From: an uncultured Bacteroidales bacterium
GTDB taxonomy: Bacteria; Bacteroidota; Bacteroidia; Bacteroidales; ML635J-15
Assembly (NCBI GenBank): GCA_905233405.1
Contig: CAJOEG010000097.1
Span: 1 to 6,175 of the forward strand
Direction: 5' to 3'
Length of the DNA: 6,175 nucleotides
The translations under genes and the position numbers were made by a program. Positions 1 through 6,070 of the stretch are shown piece after piece; position 1 is the stretch's first letter, and each line of letters opens with the position of its first letter. The notes beneath the pieces are model-generated. The model was given only the letters and a program-made list of their open reading frames with translations, did not search any database and was not told where the DNA came from.

Positions 1-1134
1 GTCGAAGGTGTCAACTTCAAGCAGGAAATTGCTCCGCAGACAGGTTTCATCGAGAGAATTATTACCGAAACCAAGGATAAATCCAAGATTCCTGTTGCAA
101 AGATTGTCGACAAGAACAAGGAAGTACTTGCAGTTTACAACTTGCCTGTAGGCGCACGTCTGATGAAGAACGAGAAAGACCAGATTAAGGCTGGTGACAT
201 CCTCATCAAGATGCCGAAGGTAGTAGGTAAGGGTGGTGATATCACGGGTGGTTTGCCACGTGTAACCGAGTTGTTTGAAGCTCGTAACCCATCCAACCCT
301 GCTGTTGTATCCGAAATCGACGGTGTTGTTCAGTTCGGTAAGGTTAAGCGTGGTAACCGCGAAATCGAAATTGTTCCGAAGGAAGGCAACTCGAAGAAAT
401 ACTTGGTTCCTCTATCAAAGCAGATACTTGTTCAGCCGAACGACTACATCAAGGCTGGTACTCCGCTTATCGATGGTGCTATCACTCCATCCGACATCCT
501 TGCTATCAAGGGTCCGACCGCAGTTCAGGAATATCTTGTAAACGAAATTCAGGATGTTTACCGTCTGCAGGGTGTTAAGATTAACAACAAGCACTTCGAG
601 GTAATTGTACGCCAGATGATGAGAAAGGTTCTCGTTGAAGACCCGGGCGACACCCAGTTCCTTGAGAATCAGGTTGTCGATAAGTGGGAATTCAGGCAGG
701 AAAACGACTCTATCTTCGACAAGAAGGTAGTCGTTGACGCTGGTGATTCCGAGAATTTCACCGCTGGTCAGATAGTTTCGTACCGCAGACTTCGCGATGA
801 AAATTCAATGTTGAAGCGTAAGGACAAGAAGTTGGTTGAGGCACGTCCAGCAATTCCAGCAACATCGAGTCAGGTATTGCAGGGTATCACCAAGGCTGCA
901 TTGCAGACATCAAGCTTTATGTCGGCTGCATCATTCCAGGAAACCACAAAGGTATTGAACGAGGCTGCTATCCGCGCTAAGGAAGATACTCTTGAAGGTA
1001 TGAAGGAAAATGTTATCTGCGGTCACTTGATTCCTGCAGGAACAGGTCTTCGCGACTTCCAGAGCCTGCGCGTATGCAACAAGGCCGAGGTTGCTCCTTA
1101 CCTTGAAACAATTGAACAAAACAACGAAATTTAA
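1..1134 (+). CDS. rpoC: DNA-directed RNA polymerase subunit beta' (3' part, start outside window)
   Basis: This is the C-terminal 377 residues of the beta' subunit, which with beta forms the active cleft of RNA polymerase. The frame is open from base 1, so the gene begins outside the window; the TTG at 142 is internal. The first ~75 residues (through AGDILIKMP) resemble the end of the SI3 insertion found inside the trigger loop of many Gram-negative beta' subunits. Next comes the family signature DITGGLPRVTELFEAR, then the conserved NEIQDVYRLQGVKIN and HFEVIVRQMMRKV blocks. Near the end are ITKAALQTSSFMSAASFQ and KENVICGHLIPAGTG, the closing conserved region. It ends with tandem stops TAA TAG at 1132-1137. 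The next gene starts six bases after the first stop, so the two are probably co-transcribed. I see no frameshift or missing conserved block. The identification is close to certain. Confidence 0.98.
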   Translation, partial: VEGVNFKQEIAPQTGFIERIITETKDKSKIPVAKIVDKNKEVLAVYNLPVGARLMKNEKDQIKAGDILIKMPKVVGKGGDITGGLPRVTELFEARNPSNPAVVSEIDGVVQFGKVKRGNREIEIVPKEGNSKKYLVPLSKQILVQPNDYIKAGTPLIDGAITPSDILAIKGPTAVQEYLVNEIQDVYRLQGVKINNKHFEVIVRQMMRKVLVEDPGDTQFLENQVVDKWEFRQENDSIFDKKVVVDAGDSENFTAGQIVSYRRLRDENSMLKRKDKKLVEARPAIPATSSQVLQGITKAALQTSSFMSAASFQETTKVLNEAAIRAKEDTLEGMKENVICGHLIPAGTGLRDFQSLRVCNKAEVAPYLETIEQNNEI

Positions 1135-1140
1135 TAGGCT

Positions 1141-1443
1141 ATGGCAGAGAATAACAACCAGTTGAACATTGAATTGGACGAAAACGTTGCACAGGGAACG
1201 TATGCGAACCTTGCTGTCATCACTCACTCGTCGTCGGAATTTATACTTGACTTTGTAAGGGTTATGCCTGGTGTGCCGAAGTCGAAGGTGCAGTCGAGGA
1301 TAATATTGACACCCGAACATGCAAAGAGGCTTATGCGAGCATTGCAGGACAATATCCAGAAGTTCGAGTCGAATTTTGGTCCGATAGAAGTTCAATCTTC
1401 AAAGTTGCCGATGAATTTCGGAGGCAATACTGCAAAGGCATAA
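1141..1443 (+). CDS. DUF3467 domain protein encoded directly after rpoC
   Basis: A 100-residue protein with no signal peptide or membrane segment, so it is probably cytoplasmic. The core (about residues 18-80) carries the DUF3467 pattern: GTYANLAVITHSSSEFILDF, then VRVMPGVPKSKVQSRIILTP, then EHAKRLMRALQDNI. The length is usual for the family. In Bacteroidota this gene commonly sits right behind rpoC, as here. The molecular function of the family is not established to my knowledge; the location suggests co-expression with RNA polymerase, but no role follows from that alone. The ATG at 1141 is chosen because it lies just after the rpoC stop and the conserved region begins about 17 codons later. 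There is no Shine-Dalgarno sequence upstream, which is normal in this phylum. It ends, like rpoC, with TAA TAG, followed by a terminator about 25 bases on. Confidence 0.93.
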   Translation: MAENNNQLNIELDENVAQGTYANLAVITHSSSEFILDFVRVMPGVPKSKVQSRIILTPEHAKRLMRALQDNIQKFESNFGPIEVQSSKLPMNFGGNTAKA

Positions 1444-1469
1444 TAGATTATTAATATTTTAACCGATAG

Positions 1470-1500
1470 AAGAGAATGGCGAAAGTCATTCTCTTTTTTT
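1470..1500 (+). terminator. Intrinsic terminator of the rpoC-DUF3467 operon
   Basis: The inverted repeat AAGAGAATG (1470-1478) / CATTCTCTT (1487-1495) is extended inward by a G-T wobble and a C-G pair to close on a GAAA tetraloop (1481-1484). It is followed by an unbroken T run at 1494-1500. A strong stem, GNRA loop and T tract on the + strand are the classic form. On the minus strand the hairpin is followed by TTCTATC, a poor tract, so it is mainly a + strand terminator. It may still act as a barrier to transcription arriving from the convergent large gene. Confidence 0.93.
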
Positions 1501-1519
1501 GTCCTTTACCATTCCATTA

Positions 1520-1572
1520 TCAAATCTTCACCACCTGCCTGTTATCACAAATTCCGACGTGCTATCCGCAGA
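1520..1572 (-). pseudogene. Decayed fragment of a T9SS sorting-domain coding end
   Basis: Read on the minus strand, this stretch aligns with the last codons of the intact gene ending at 1659. If one base (an A) is restored near 1562 and another near 1542, it reads RISTSEFVINRQVVKI followed by TGA at 1522-1520. The intact gene reads RISTKELVINRQVVKQ and the gene at the right edge reads RVSTNDFVINKNVVKQ. Both lost bases fall in short A-containing runs. Similarity stops at 1572, exactly where a palindromic repeat begins at 1573, so the upstream part of the old gene is missing. It is too short and too broken to be expressed. It is probably the leftover 3' end of a former paralogue; chance similarity is unlikely because both the order and the DNA match. 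Confidence 0.72.
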
Positions 1573-1648
1573 CTGAGCCTGTCGAAGTCAAGGATTATTG
1601 TTCATCCTTCCCTTCGATACTTCGACTAGCTTAGCAAGCGAAGCTCAG
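1573..1648. repeat. Imperfect palindromic repeat between remnant and live gene end
   Basis: The outer arms CTGAGC (1573-1578) and GCTCAG (1643-1648) are complementary, as are the inner arms GTCGAAGT (1581-1588) and ACTTCGAC (1619-1626). The right arm holds an extra 16 bases that can form their own small hairpin (GCTT AGC AAGC, 1629-1639). The motif CTTCGCTTG-N10-CGAAG (minus strand, 1643-1620) occurs again inside the coding sequence near 5675-5698. No protein is encoded. This looks like a dispersed intergenic palindrome. It could also help end minus-strand transcripts of the large gene, but there is no T tract behind it. Confidence 0.7.
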
Positions 1649-1658
1649 GGGGCGGGAA

Positions 1659-4600
1659 TTATTGTTTTACCACCTGTCTATTTATCACCAGTTCCTTCGT
1701 GCTAATCCTTACATTGTATGTTCCGTCCGACAAACCAGCAAGGCGAAGTACAACCTCGTAGTCGTTCTGTGAGCAGTTGACCTTCTGTGTCTGTACCATT
1801 CTGCCGAGCATATCATAAACCTCAATAGTTGCCTGTACGTTGCCGAAATTCTCGAAATGCAATGTTAGGTTGTCATCAAAAGGATTGGGGAATGCCAGTA
1901 CATCGGGTTCACCCAAATTTTCGGCAGGACAGTTTGCCACGATGATTTCCGATGCGGTACTTGTGCCATCGTAGTCAACCTGCACGAGGCGGTAGTAGTT
2001 GTCGCCACTGCGAGCACCGTAGTCGGTGTAGGCGTAGTTGAGTGGCTCTATTGAGTTGCCAGCACCAGCCACGCGTGCAATTTCCTTGAAGTTTATAGCA
2101 TCGCTCGAACGTTCAAGCACAAAGAAATCGTTGTTCTTTTCGGTGGCGGTAGTCCATTCGATGAGAGAAGATTTGCCGTTGCAGTTAGCGGTGAAAGATG
2201 TGAGCTCGATGGGAAGGACAACAGCGCCACCATTCGACGAAGCGAATGTTGCGAAATATTCACCATCGCCAGCAGCCTTGGCGCCTACAGTAATTGTCAG
2301 CGGTTCTGCTGCGGTTATGCTACCTGCACCAGTGAAACTACCATCTATTGATGCCTTGCCAAGATTCTGCCAATAGAAACCACCTTTCTTTACAACAGCG
2401 ACATTCAAATAAGATTTCAAGTCAGAAGCATCTTCCTCGAAACTATGATAGTTGTCGGCTGCGGCGTTCCAGCATAATTTAATGTTCGACAAAACTGTCG
2501 TTGCACTTGCACTTATCTTCCAGTTTTCGCGGTCGCTGGCGTGGTGAAGGCCTGCATCGTAGAGGTTGCCACTGTGATTCCACCAATCGGGCATACCCTC
2601 GCTGCCAGTAGCATACTGCACCGAAACATTGCTTGCCGTACTCGAACTTGCCTCAAACGGTGCATACAGGCTTGCCGTTCCAGTAGGGAATGTAAACGCA
2701 CCGCTCATACCATTCTTGGTAACTTTGCCGTTTACATAACTGCTAGTGCTTGCACTAACCGTAGCACCCGAACCAAAGGTTACATTACCGTTTATTACGC
2801 CGTTGGTAAAGGTTGCGGTGCCGTTGATTGTTGGCTCCGTACTTGCTGTTATTCCGTTTGAATTATTAAATTCGACATTGTTGAATGTTGTTGCTCCGCT
2901 GATTGCCTGTGCTGATGTTCCTGCGAAAATCACAGAACCATCTCCAGATATTGCAGAACCATCGTTTGTGAAGTTGCCAGTAACGGTAAGGTCATATTCA
3001 CCGAGATTGATGCCCATATTGCTCGACAAGGTTATGTTGTTACAGGTAACATCTGATGTCAATAATGGCTTTACATTAATATCACATTCAGTCCTCTTGT
3101 TAATTATGAATACATTGCTAGACTCTGTGGGAACACTAGTTGCTAGATGATATTTGCTGTCGCTTGAATTGTAAACAACCCAGTTGGATTTGGAATTCCA
3201 ACCATTTGTTGGTCCGTTTTTACCCGCCCATACCATATCGCCATCGGATAAATCTAATCCATAGTTGCAGGGGCAGAAAGTGGTGTAATTATCTGCAGTT
3301 GCGCTAATTTGAATTATCTTCAATTCTACATCATCAATACGAACATTACTACTGCTGGTATTCGTAAGAGTCAAATTGAAATTTGTAACATTACCAGATA
3401 TTGTTATTGTCCATATTTTTTCAGAACCAGAAATCGTAACATTGTCAGTACTTGTTGTTAAGTTGAAATTTTCATGGTTCGATTTGAATGTAAATAACAT
3501 TTGGTAAGCACCACCTGTTGGAATATTAGATATAATCCATGCACCCGAACTGGGCAGCAAAAGTTCTGGAACAGTTCCACCTGCATAATGATCATCAACA
3601 CCATCTCGTATATATGGGGCACCACTTTGACTATATGATAATGATTCGTCATTATACACAGATGTTCCTTCCTGAGCATATCCACCTGGAGTCGTTCCTG
3701 ATGTACCTCCATCCCATGTTTCAGACCATAGAATTGTATTCAAAGGTGCATCATTAGGATTTACAGTGGCATATACTGCATAGTAAATTTTTTCACCTGT
3801 AACTCTTAAACCAGCAATCTGCACTCCTGTCATTATTGTTGGTCTATCTTGTCGTTCTTCAAATTCTGATTCCGCCCAGCCTACAAAATGTTTTTCTGTA
3901 CAAGCATATTCCTCTGCTTCATCATCCTGCGGACCATTATCTCCAACATATTCATTAGGACTATAATCATAATCAGTCAATGCCAATCCGTTTGCTAGCC
4001 ATGATATCGTTGCAATCCACATTGCATATAACCTTACATTGGCATTAACCTCTATTTCATCGCCGATTCTATAATTTGTTCCACTACCATTGGCAGCTGT
4101 ATTCCATCTATCAAAGAAGAACCCTTCCATGCTTAAATTTCCAGGAGCCAGAACGGTTGCGTAATCCCCCGAATAGTATTCATTATTATCCTCTGGCACA
4201 TCTCCTTCTGCTCCATTCGCATCATAAATAACAAAGAACTTATCAGAATGCGAACAATCAGTAGTATAATTTGTATAAGCATGCACTGGTGTCATTGCAT
4301 ATATCTCTACCTTAGAAATACGAACGCCATGATCTGAATCTGTACCTGAATTAGAAGTAATCCTCAGCCTGCCAGTTCCTGACAAAGCAGCACCATCTGT
4401 ATATATATTTTCACCAGTCTGACTATTCCCAGATACTGTAACATCTTTCCATGTATTTGTTCCGTCACCAATGGTTAAACTATTATACAGTGCCCCACCA
4501 AATGTACCACCATAAACAATCACCTTTGAAAGTTTACTTAAATCAAATTCAGCGGATTGTATGTAGGAACCAGCATGAAATAGTCTATAACTCTGATCCG

Positions 4601-5726
4601 GTTTATTTGTAGTACTTCCGCTATATGACCAAGTATCGTATTGCAATGTTTGAATAAGAGTCTCTTCATATCTTGCAATATCCCTTACAGCAAATACAGC
4701 AAAATACGTGACATCGGATGTTACTGTAACACTTAGGTTTGTCCTCAAATCATCAGGAGCTTCGGAAAGATTATAATAGTCTGAATGTGTTGTCCAACCT
4801 ACAAAAACTTTTGAACCGTCGCAATTACTTGAAGTTGGTGCAGGAACATCACCAGCGGGAATTATTGTTCCTTCACAATATGATTTTGATGTAATAGAAC
4901 CGTTCACATTCCATGTGACATTGTAAGTTTCTTTTTCAGCAAAATTTATCCTAACCGTACAGTCACTAGATGGTGTTACAGTAAAACTATTTCCTGACTG
5001 TCTTACCGATGCTGCTCCTGATGTAATAGAATATGCAGGAGAATCATATTCGACACAATCATTAGGCGTTGCCGTAATAGTTGTGCCTGATAAAGAAACT
5101 GTTCCCAGCGAAATGTCACTTGATTGGGCTGTAATTGTGTATGAAGGGGCTGCTGTATAATTTACGGTTATCGAACTTATCCATATATATTGTGAAGAAA
5201 CTAATTCTATATATGTAATTGACGTAGTAATGTCGAATGTATAATTATTAAAAGAACTACTATTGTTAATAGTTTGAGTACTAGAGCCATTAACTTTCAA
5301 TGTGGCCGACTTTGATGTGTTATATCTCTTTGCACTTACGACTATCGAAGTCGGGGTTACCTGCCCTAATGCCGATAAATTCATTTTTATTGTACCTGCA
5401 CCACCAGACTTTCCTAATTTCAAACCAGAACCACCAGAATAGTAAACATTTGTTGCAGTTACAACATTTCCAGACAAATAACTAGATCCTGCACTTACTA
5501 TTGTAGAACAAGCGGTAGATGTTGTAATACTAGTTCCGTCTCCAGAACCTGTTTTAAATGTTATCGTATAACTATCCGCTTTTACAGCACCTATACCAAT
5601 CATCATCATCCCCACCACCAGCATCACCCTCATCATCAACGAACGAAATGAAAAACTTTTGCGCACGGCAACTGCTTCGCTACTACGCACAAGCGAAGTA
5701 CTTGATACTAAATGTATTGTATTCAT
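1659..5726 (-). CDS. Large secreted multidomain T9SS cargo protein, adhesin-like
   Basis: A 1355-residue protein exported by Sec and then, from its C-terminus, by the type IX secretion system to the cell surface or medium. Residues 1-50 are an unusually long signal peptide (hydrophobic core about 33-48, likely cleavage AVKA/D). Then come a beta-sandwich module (51-190), a Bacteroidales-type Big/BACON-like module (195-263), a first Flg_new (InlB B-like) repeat (267-346, FVGWTT, YFAVFA), a second sandwich (350-480), a canonical Flg_new repeat (497-570, WNTAANGSG, LYAMW), a degenerate third (572-653), and a jelly-roll-like module starting ILWSETWDGG (655-807). A W-rich head (830-852) leads into beta-helix-like repeats (885-1000). 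LPIELTSFTANCNG opens a fibronectin-like module (1171-1266), and FPNPFDDNLTL starts the type A sorting domain (1277-1355). I see no catalytic motif. Binding or adhesion is an inference from architecture. The 5' two thirds are clearly more AT-rich than the 3' third. Confidence 0.93.
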   Translation of the reverse strand: MNTIHLVSSTSLVRSSEAVAVRKSFSFRSLMMRVMLVVGMMMIGIGAVKADSYTITFKTGSGDGTSITTSTACSTIVSAGSSYLSGNVVTATNVYYSGGSGLKLGKSGGAGTIKMNLSALGQVTPTSIVVSAKRYNTSKSATLKVNGSSTQTINNSSSFNNYTFDITTSITYIELVSSQYIWISSITVNYTAAPSYTITAQSSDISLGTVSLSGTTITATPNDCVEYDSPAYSITSGAASVRQSGNSFTVTPSSDCTVRINFAEKETYNVTWNVNGSITSKSYCEGTIIPAGDVPAPTSSNCDGSKVFVGWTTHSDYYNLSEAPDDLRTNLSVTVTSDVTYFAVFAVRDIARYEETLIQTLQYDTWSYSGSTTNKPDQSYRLFHAGSYIQSAEFDLSKLSKVIVYGGTFGGALYNSLTIGDGTNTWKDVTVSGNSQTGENIYTDGAALSGTGRLRITSNSGTDSDHGVRISKVEIYAMTPVHAYTNYTTDCSHSDKFFVIYDANGAEGDVPEDNNEYYSGDYATVLAPGNLSMEGFFFDRWNTAANGSGTNYRIGDEIEVNANVRLYAMWIATISWLANGLALTDYDYSPNEYVGDNGPQDDEAEEYACTEKHFVGWAESEFEERQDRPTIMTGVQIAGLRVTGEKIYYAVYATVNPNDAPLNTILWSETWDGGTSGTTPGGYAQEGTSVYNDESLSYSQSGAPYIRDGVDDHYAGGTVPELLLPSSGAWIISNIPTGGAYQMLFTFKSNHENFNLTTSTDNVTISGSEKIWTITISGNVTNFNLTLTNTSSSNVRIDDVELKIIQISATADNYTTFCPCNYGLDLSDGDMVWAGKNGPTNGWNSKSNWVVYNSSDSKYHLATSVPTESSNVFIINKRTECDINVKPLLTSDVTCNNITLSSNMGINLGEYDLTVTGNFTNDGSAISGDGSVIFAGTSAQAISGATTFNNVEFNNSNGITASTEPTINGTATFTNGVINGNVTFGSGATVSASTSSYVNGKVTKNGMSGAFTFPTGTASLYAPFEASSSTASNVSVQYATGSEGMPDWWNHSGNLYDAGLHHASDRENWKISASATTVLSNIKLCWNAAADNYHSFEEDASDLKSYLNVAVVKKGGFYWQNLGKASIDGSFTGAGSITAAEPLTITVGAKAAGDGEYFATFASSNGGAVVLPIELTSFTANCNGKSSLIEWTTATEKNNDFFVLERSSDAINFKEIARVAGAGNSIEPLNYAYTDYGARSGDNYYRLVQVDYDGTSTASEIIVANCPAENLGEPDVLAFPNPFDDNLTLHFENFGNVQATIEVYDMLGRMVQTQKVNCSQNDYEVVLRLAGLSDGTYNVRISTKELVINRQVVKQ
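5574..5726 (-). other. Signal peptide with long N-terminal extension
   Basis: These are the first 51 codons of the large gene. The hydrophobic core (VMLVVGMMMIGIGAV) is preceded by about 30 mostly polar residues with four arginines and a lysine, much longer than a usual n-region. In-frame Met codons at residues 31 and 32 would give a normal-length signal peptide. I keep the first ATG because the promoter-like -7 box lies 39 bases upstream of it, giving a leader of about 30 bases; starting at Met31 or Met32 would lengthen it to over 120. The extension is partly encoded by a palindrome (5675-5698). Confidence 0.6.
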
Positions 5727-5764
5727 ATAAAACTTAAATTCAAATTCTTATTCAAAAAAGCGCG

Positions 5765-5793
5765 CAAAGGTAAGAAATAATTTAATGCGACAA
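5765..5793 (-). promoter_or_regulatory. Bacteroidota-type promoter of the large T9SS gene
   Basis: On the minus strand TACCTTTG (5772-5765) is an exact match to the Bacteroides -7 consensus TAnnTTTG. An upstream TTG (5793-5791), resembling the -33 element, is separated from it by 18 bases, slightly shorter than the usual 19-21. Transcription would start around 5758 and leave an AT-rich leader of about 30 bases before the ATG at 5726. No other match so well placed is visible upstream of this gene. Confidence 0.75.
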
Positions 5794-5832
5794 GGTTTTC
5801 AAGAAAATAAAATTCAAGGGGCAATGTTTAAT

Positions 5833-5959
5833 GCCTACGGCGTTTCAGGGCTGACGCCGTTTGAAGGTTTGATGGGCTACGCCCGTTTTAAGGCTTCTAG
5901 GTTTCTGTGGCTACGCCGTTTAACTTCGTTGAGGGCTTCGCCGTTCTGCCCGAAGGGCA
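5833..5959. repeat. Cluster of GGCTACGCCGTTT-like short repeats with small hairpins
   Basis: Five variants of one motif follow each other on the + strand: GCCTACGGCGTTT (from 5833), GGCTGACGCCGTTT (from 5849), GGCTACGCCCGTTT (from 5875), GGCTACGCCGTTT (from 5909) and GGCTTCGCCGTT (from 5934). The first two form a perfect 7-base inverted repeat, ACGGCGT (5837-5843) and ACGCCGT (5854-5860). TGCCC GAA GGGCA (5947-5959) forms another hairpin. The cluster is GC-richer than its AT-rich flanks. It lies between the promoter of the large gene and the terminator of the next gene, and looks like decayed dispersed intergenic repeats. A 64-codon open frame running through it is judged not to be a gene. 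Confidence 0.7.
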
Positions 5960-5969
5960 CTGAAAAGAC

Positions 5970-6000
5970 AAAAAAATAGCGGAGCATCATTGCACCGCTA
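5970..6000 (-). terminator. Intrinsic terminator of the right-edge T9SS gene
   Basis: TAGCGG (5977-5982) pairs with CCGCTA (5995-6000). After one mismatch, GCA (5984-5986) pairs with TGC (5991-5993) around a TCAT loop. On the minus strand this hairpin is followed directly by seven T bases (complement of 5976-5970). It lies about 70 bases downstream of the stop codon at 6071-6073, so it fits as that gene's terminator. It would also separate that transcript from the promoter of the large gene at 5765-5793. Confidence 0.85.
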
Positions 6001-6015
6001 TAAATTATTGTTTCA

Positions 6016-6067
6016 TTGTGGTTGTTGTAGGGTTAGGTTTGAAACCGAACCCTACAATACACCACAA
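6016..6067. repeat. Long imperfect hairpin flanked by 10-base direct repeats
   Basis: Three nested paired blocks form one extended stem: TTGTGGT (6016-6022) with ACCACAA (6061-6067), TTGTAGGGTT (6025-6034) with AACCCTACAA (6048-6057), and GGTT (6036-6039) with AACC (6043-6046). About 21 pairs form with only small internal loops. The sequence ATTATTGTTT stands on both sides, at 6004-6013 and at 6070-6079, the second copy covering the stop codon of the right-edge gene. It lies between that stop and its terminator, so it would be in the 3' end of the transcript. It could be a small mobile palindrome or an RNA-stabilising 3' structure. Confidence 0.75.
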
Positions 6068-6070
6068 ACA

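Noticed and set aside
142..144. TTG as the start of the first gene
   Set aside because: The same frame is open back to base 1 and encodes beta' sequence throughout, so this is an internal leucine codon.
931..1395. Open frame of 154 codons on the minus strand
   Set aside because: It lies opposite rpoC and the DUF3467 gene, which have clear family motifs; the antisense translation shows no recognisable domain.
1573..1648. Terminal inverted repeats of an insertion sequence
   Set aside because: Only 76 bases long with no room for a transposase; at most a non-autonomous palindrome.
2038..3150. Several + strand open frames (2038-2376, 2541-2861, 2746-3150)
   Set aside because: They are antisense to the beta-helix and fibronectin-like coding part of the large gene, overlap each other, and show no domain or start signal.
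3458..3757. Minus-strand (3458-3712) and plus-strand (3539-3757) short frames
   Set aside because: Both are other-frame readings of the large gene, rich in His and Met as expected from shifted Ser/Thr/Asp codons.
5833..5945. CRISPR-like array
   Set aside because: The repeats are only about 13 bases, diverge from one another, and the spacing is irregular; no cas gene is in the window.
5785..5979. Open frame of 64 codons on the + strand
   Set aside because: It runs wholly through the short-repeat cluster, its sequence is dictated by the repeats, it overlaps the opposite-strand promoter, and it lacks a promoter of its own. Similar frames arise wherever such repeats occur.
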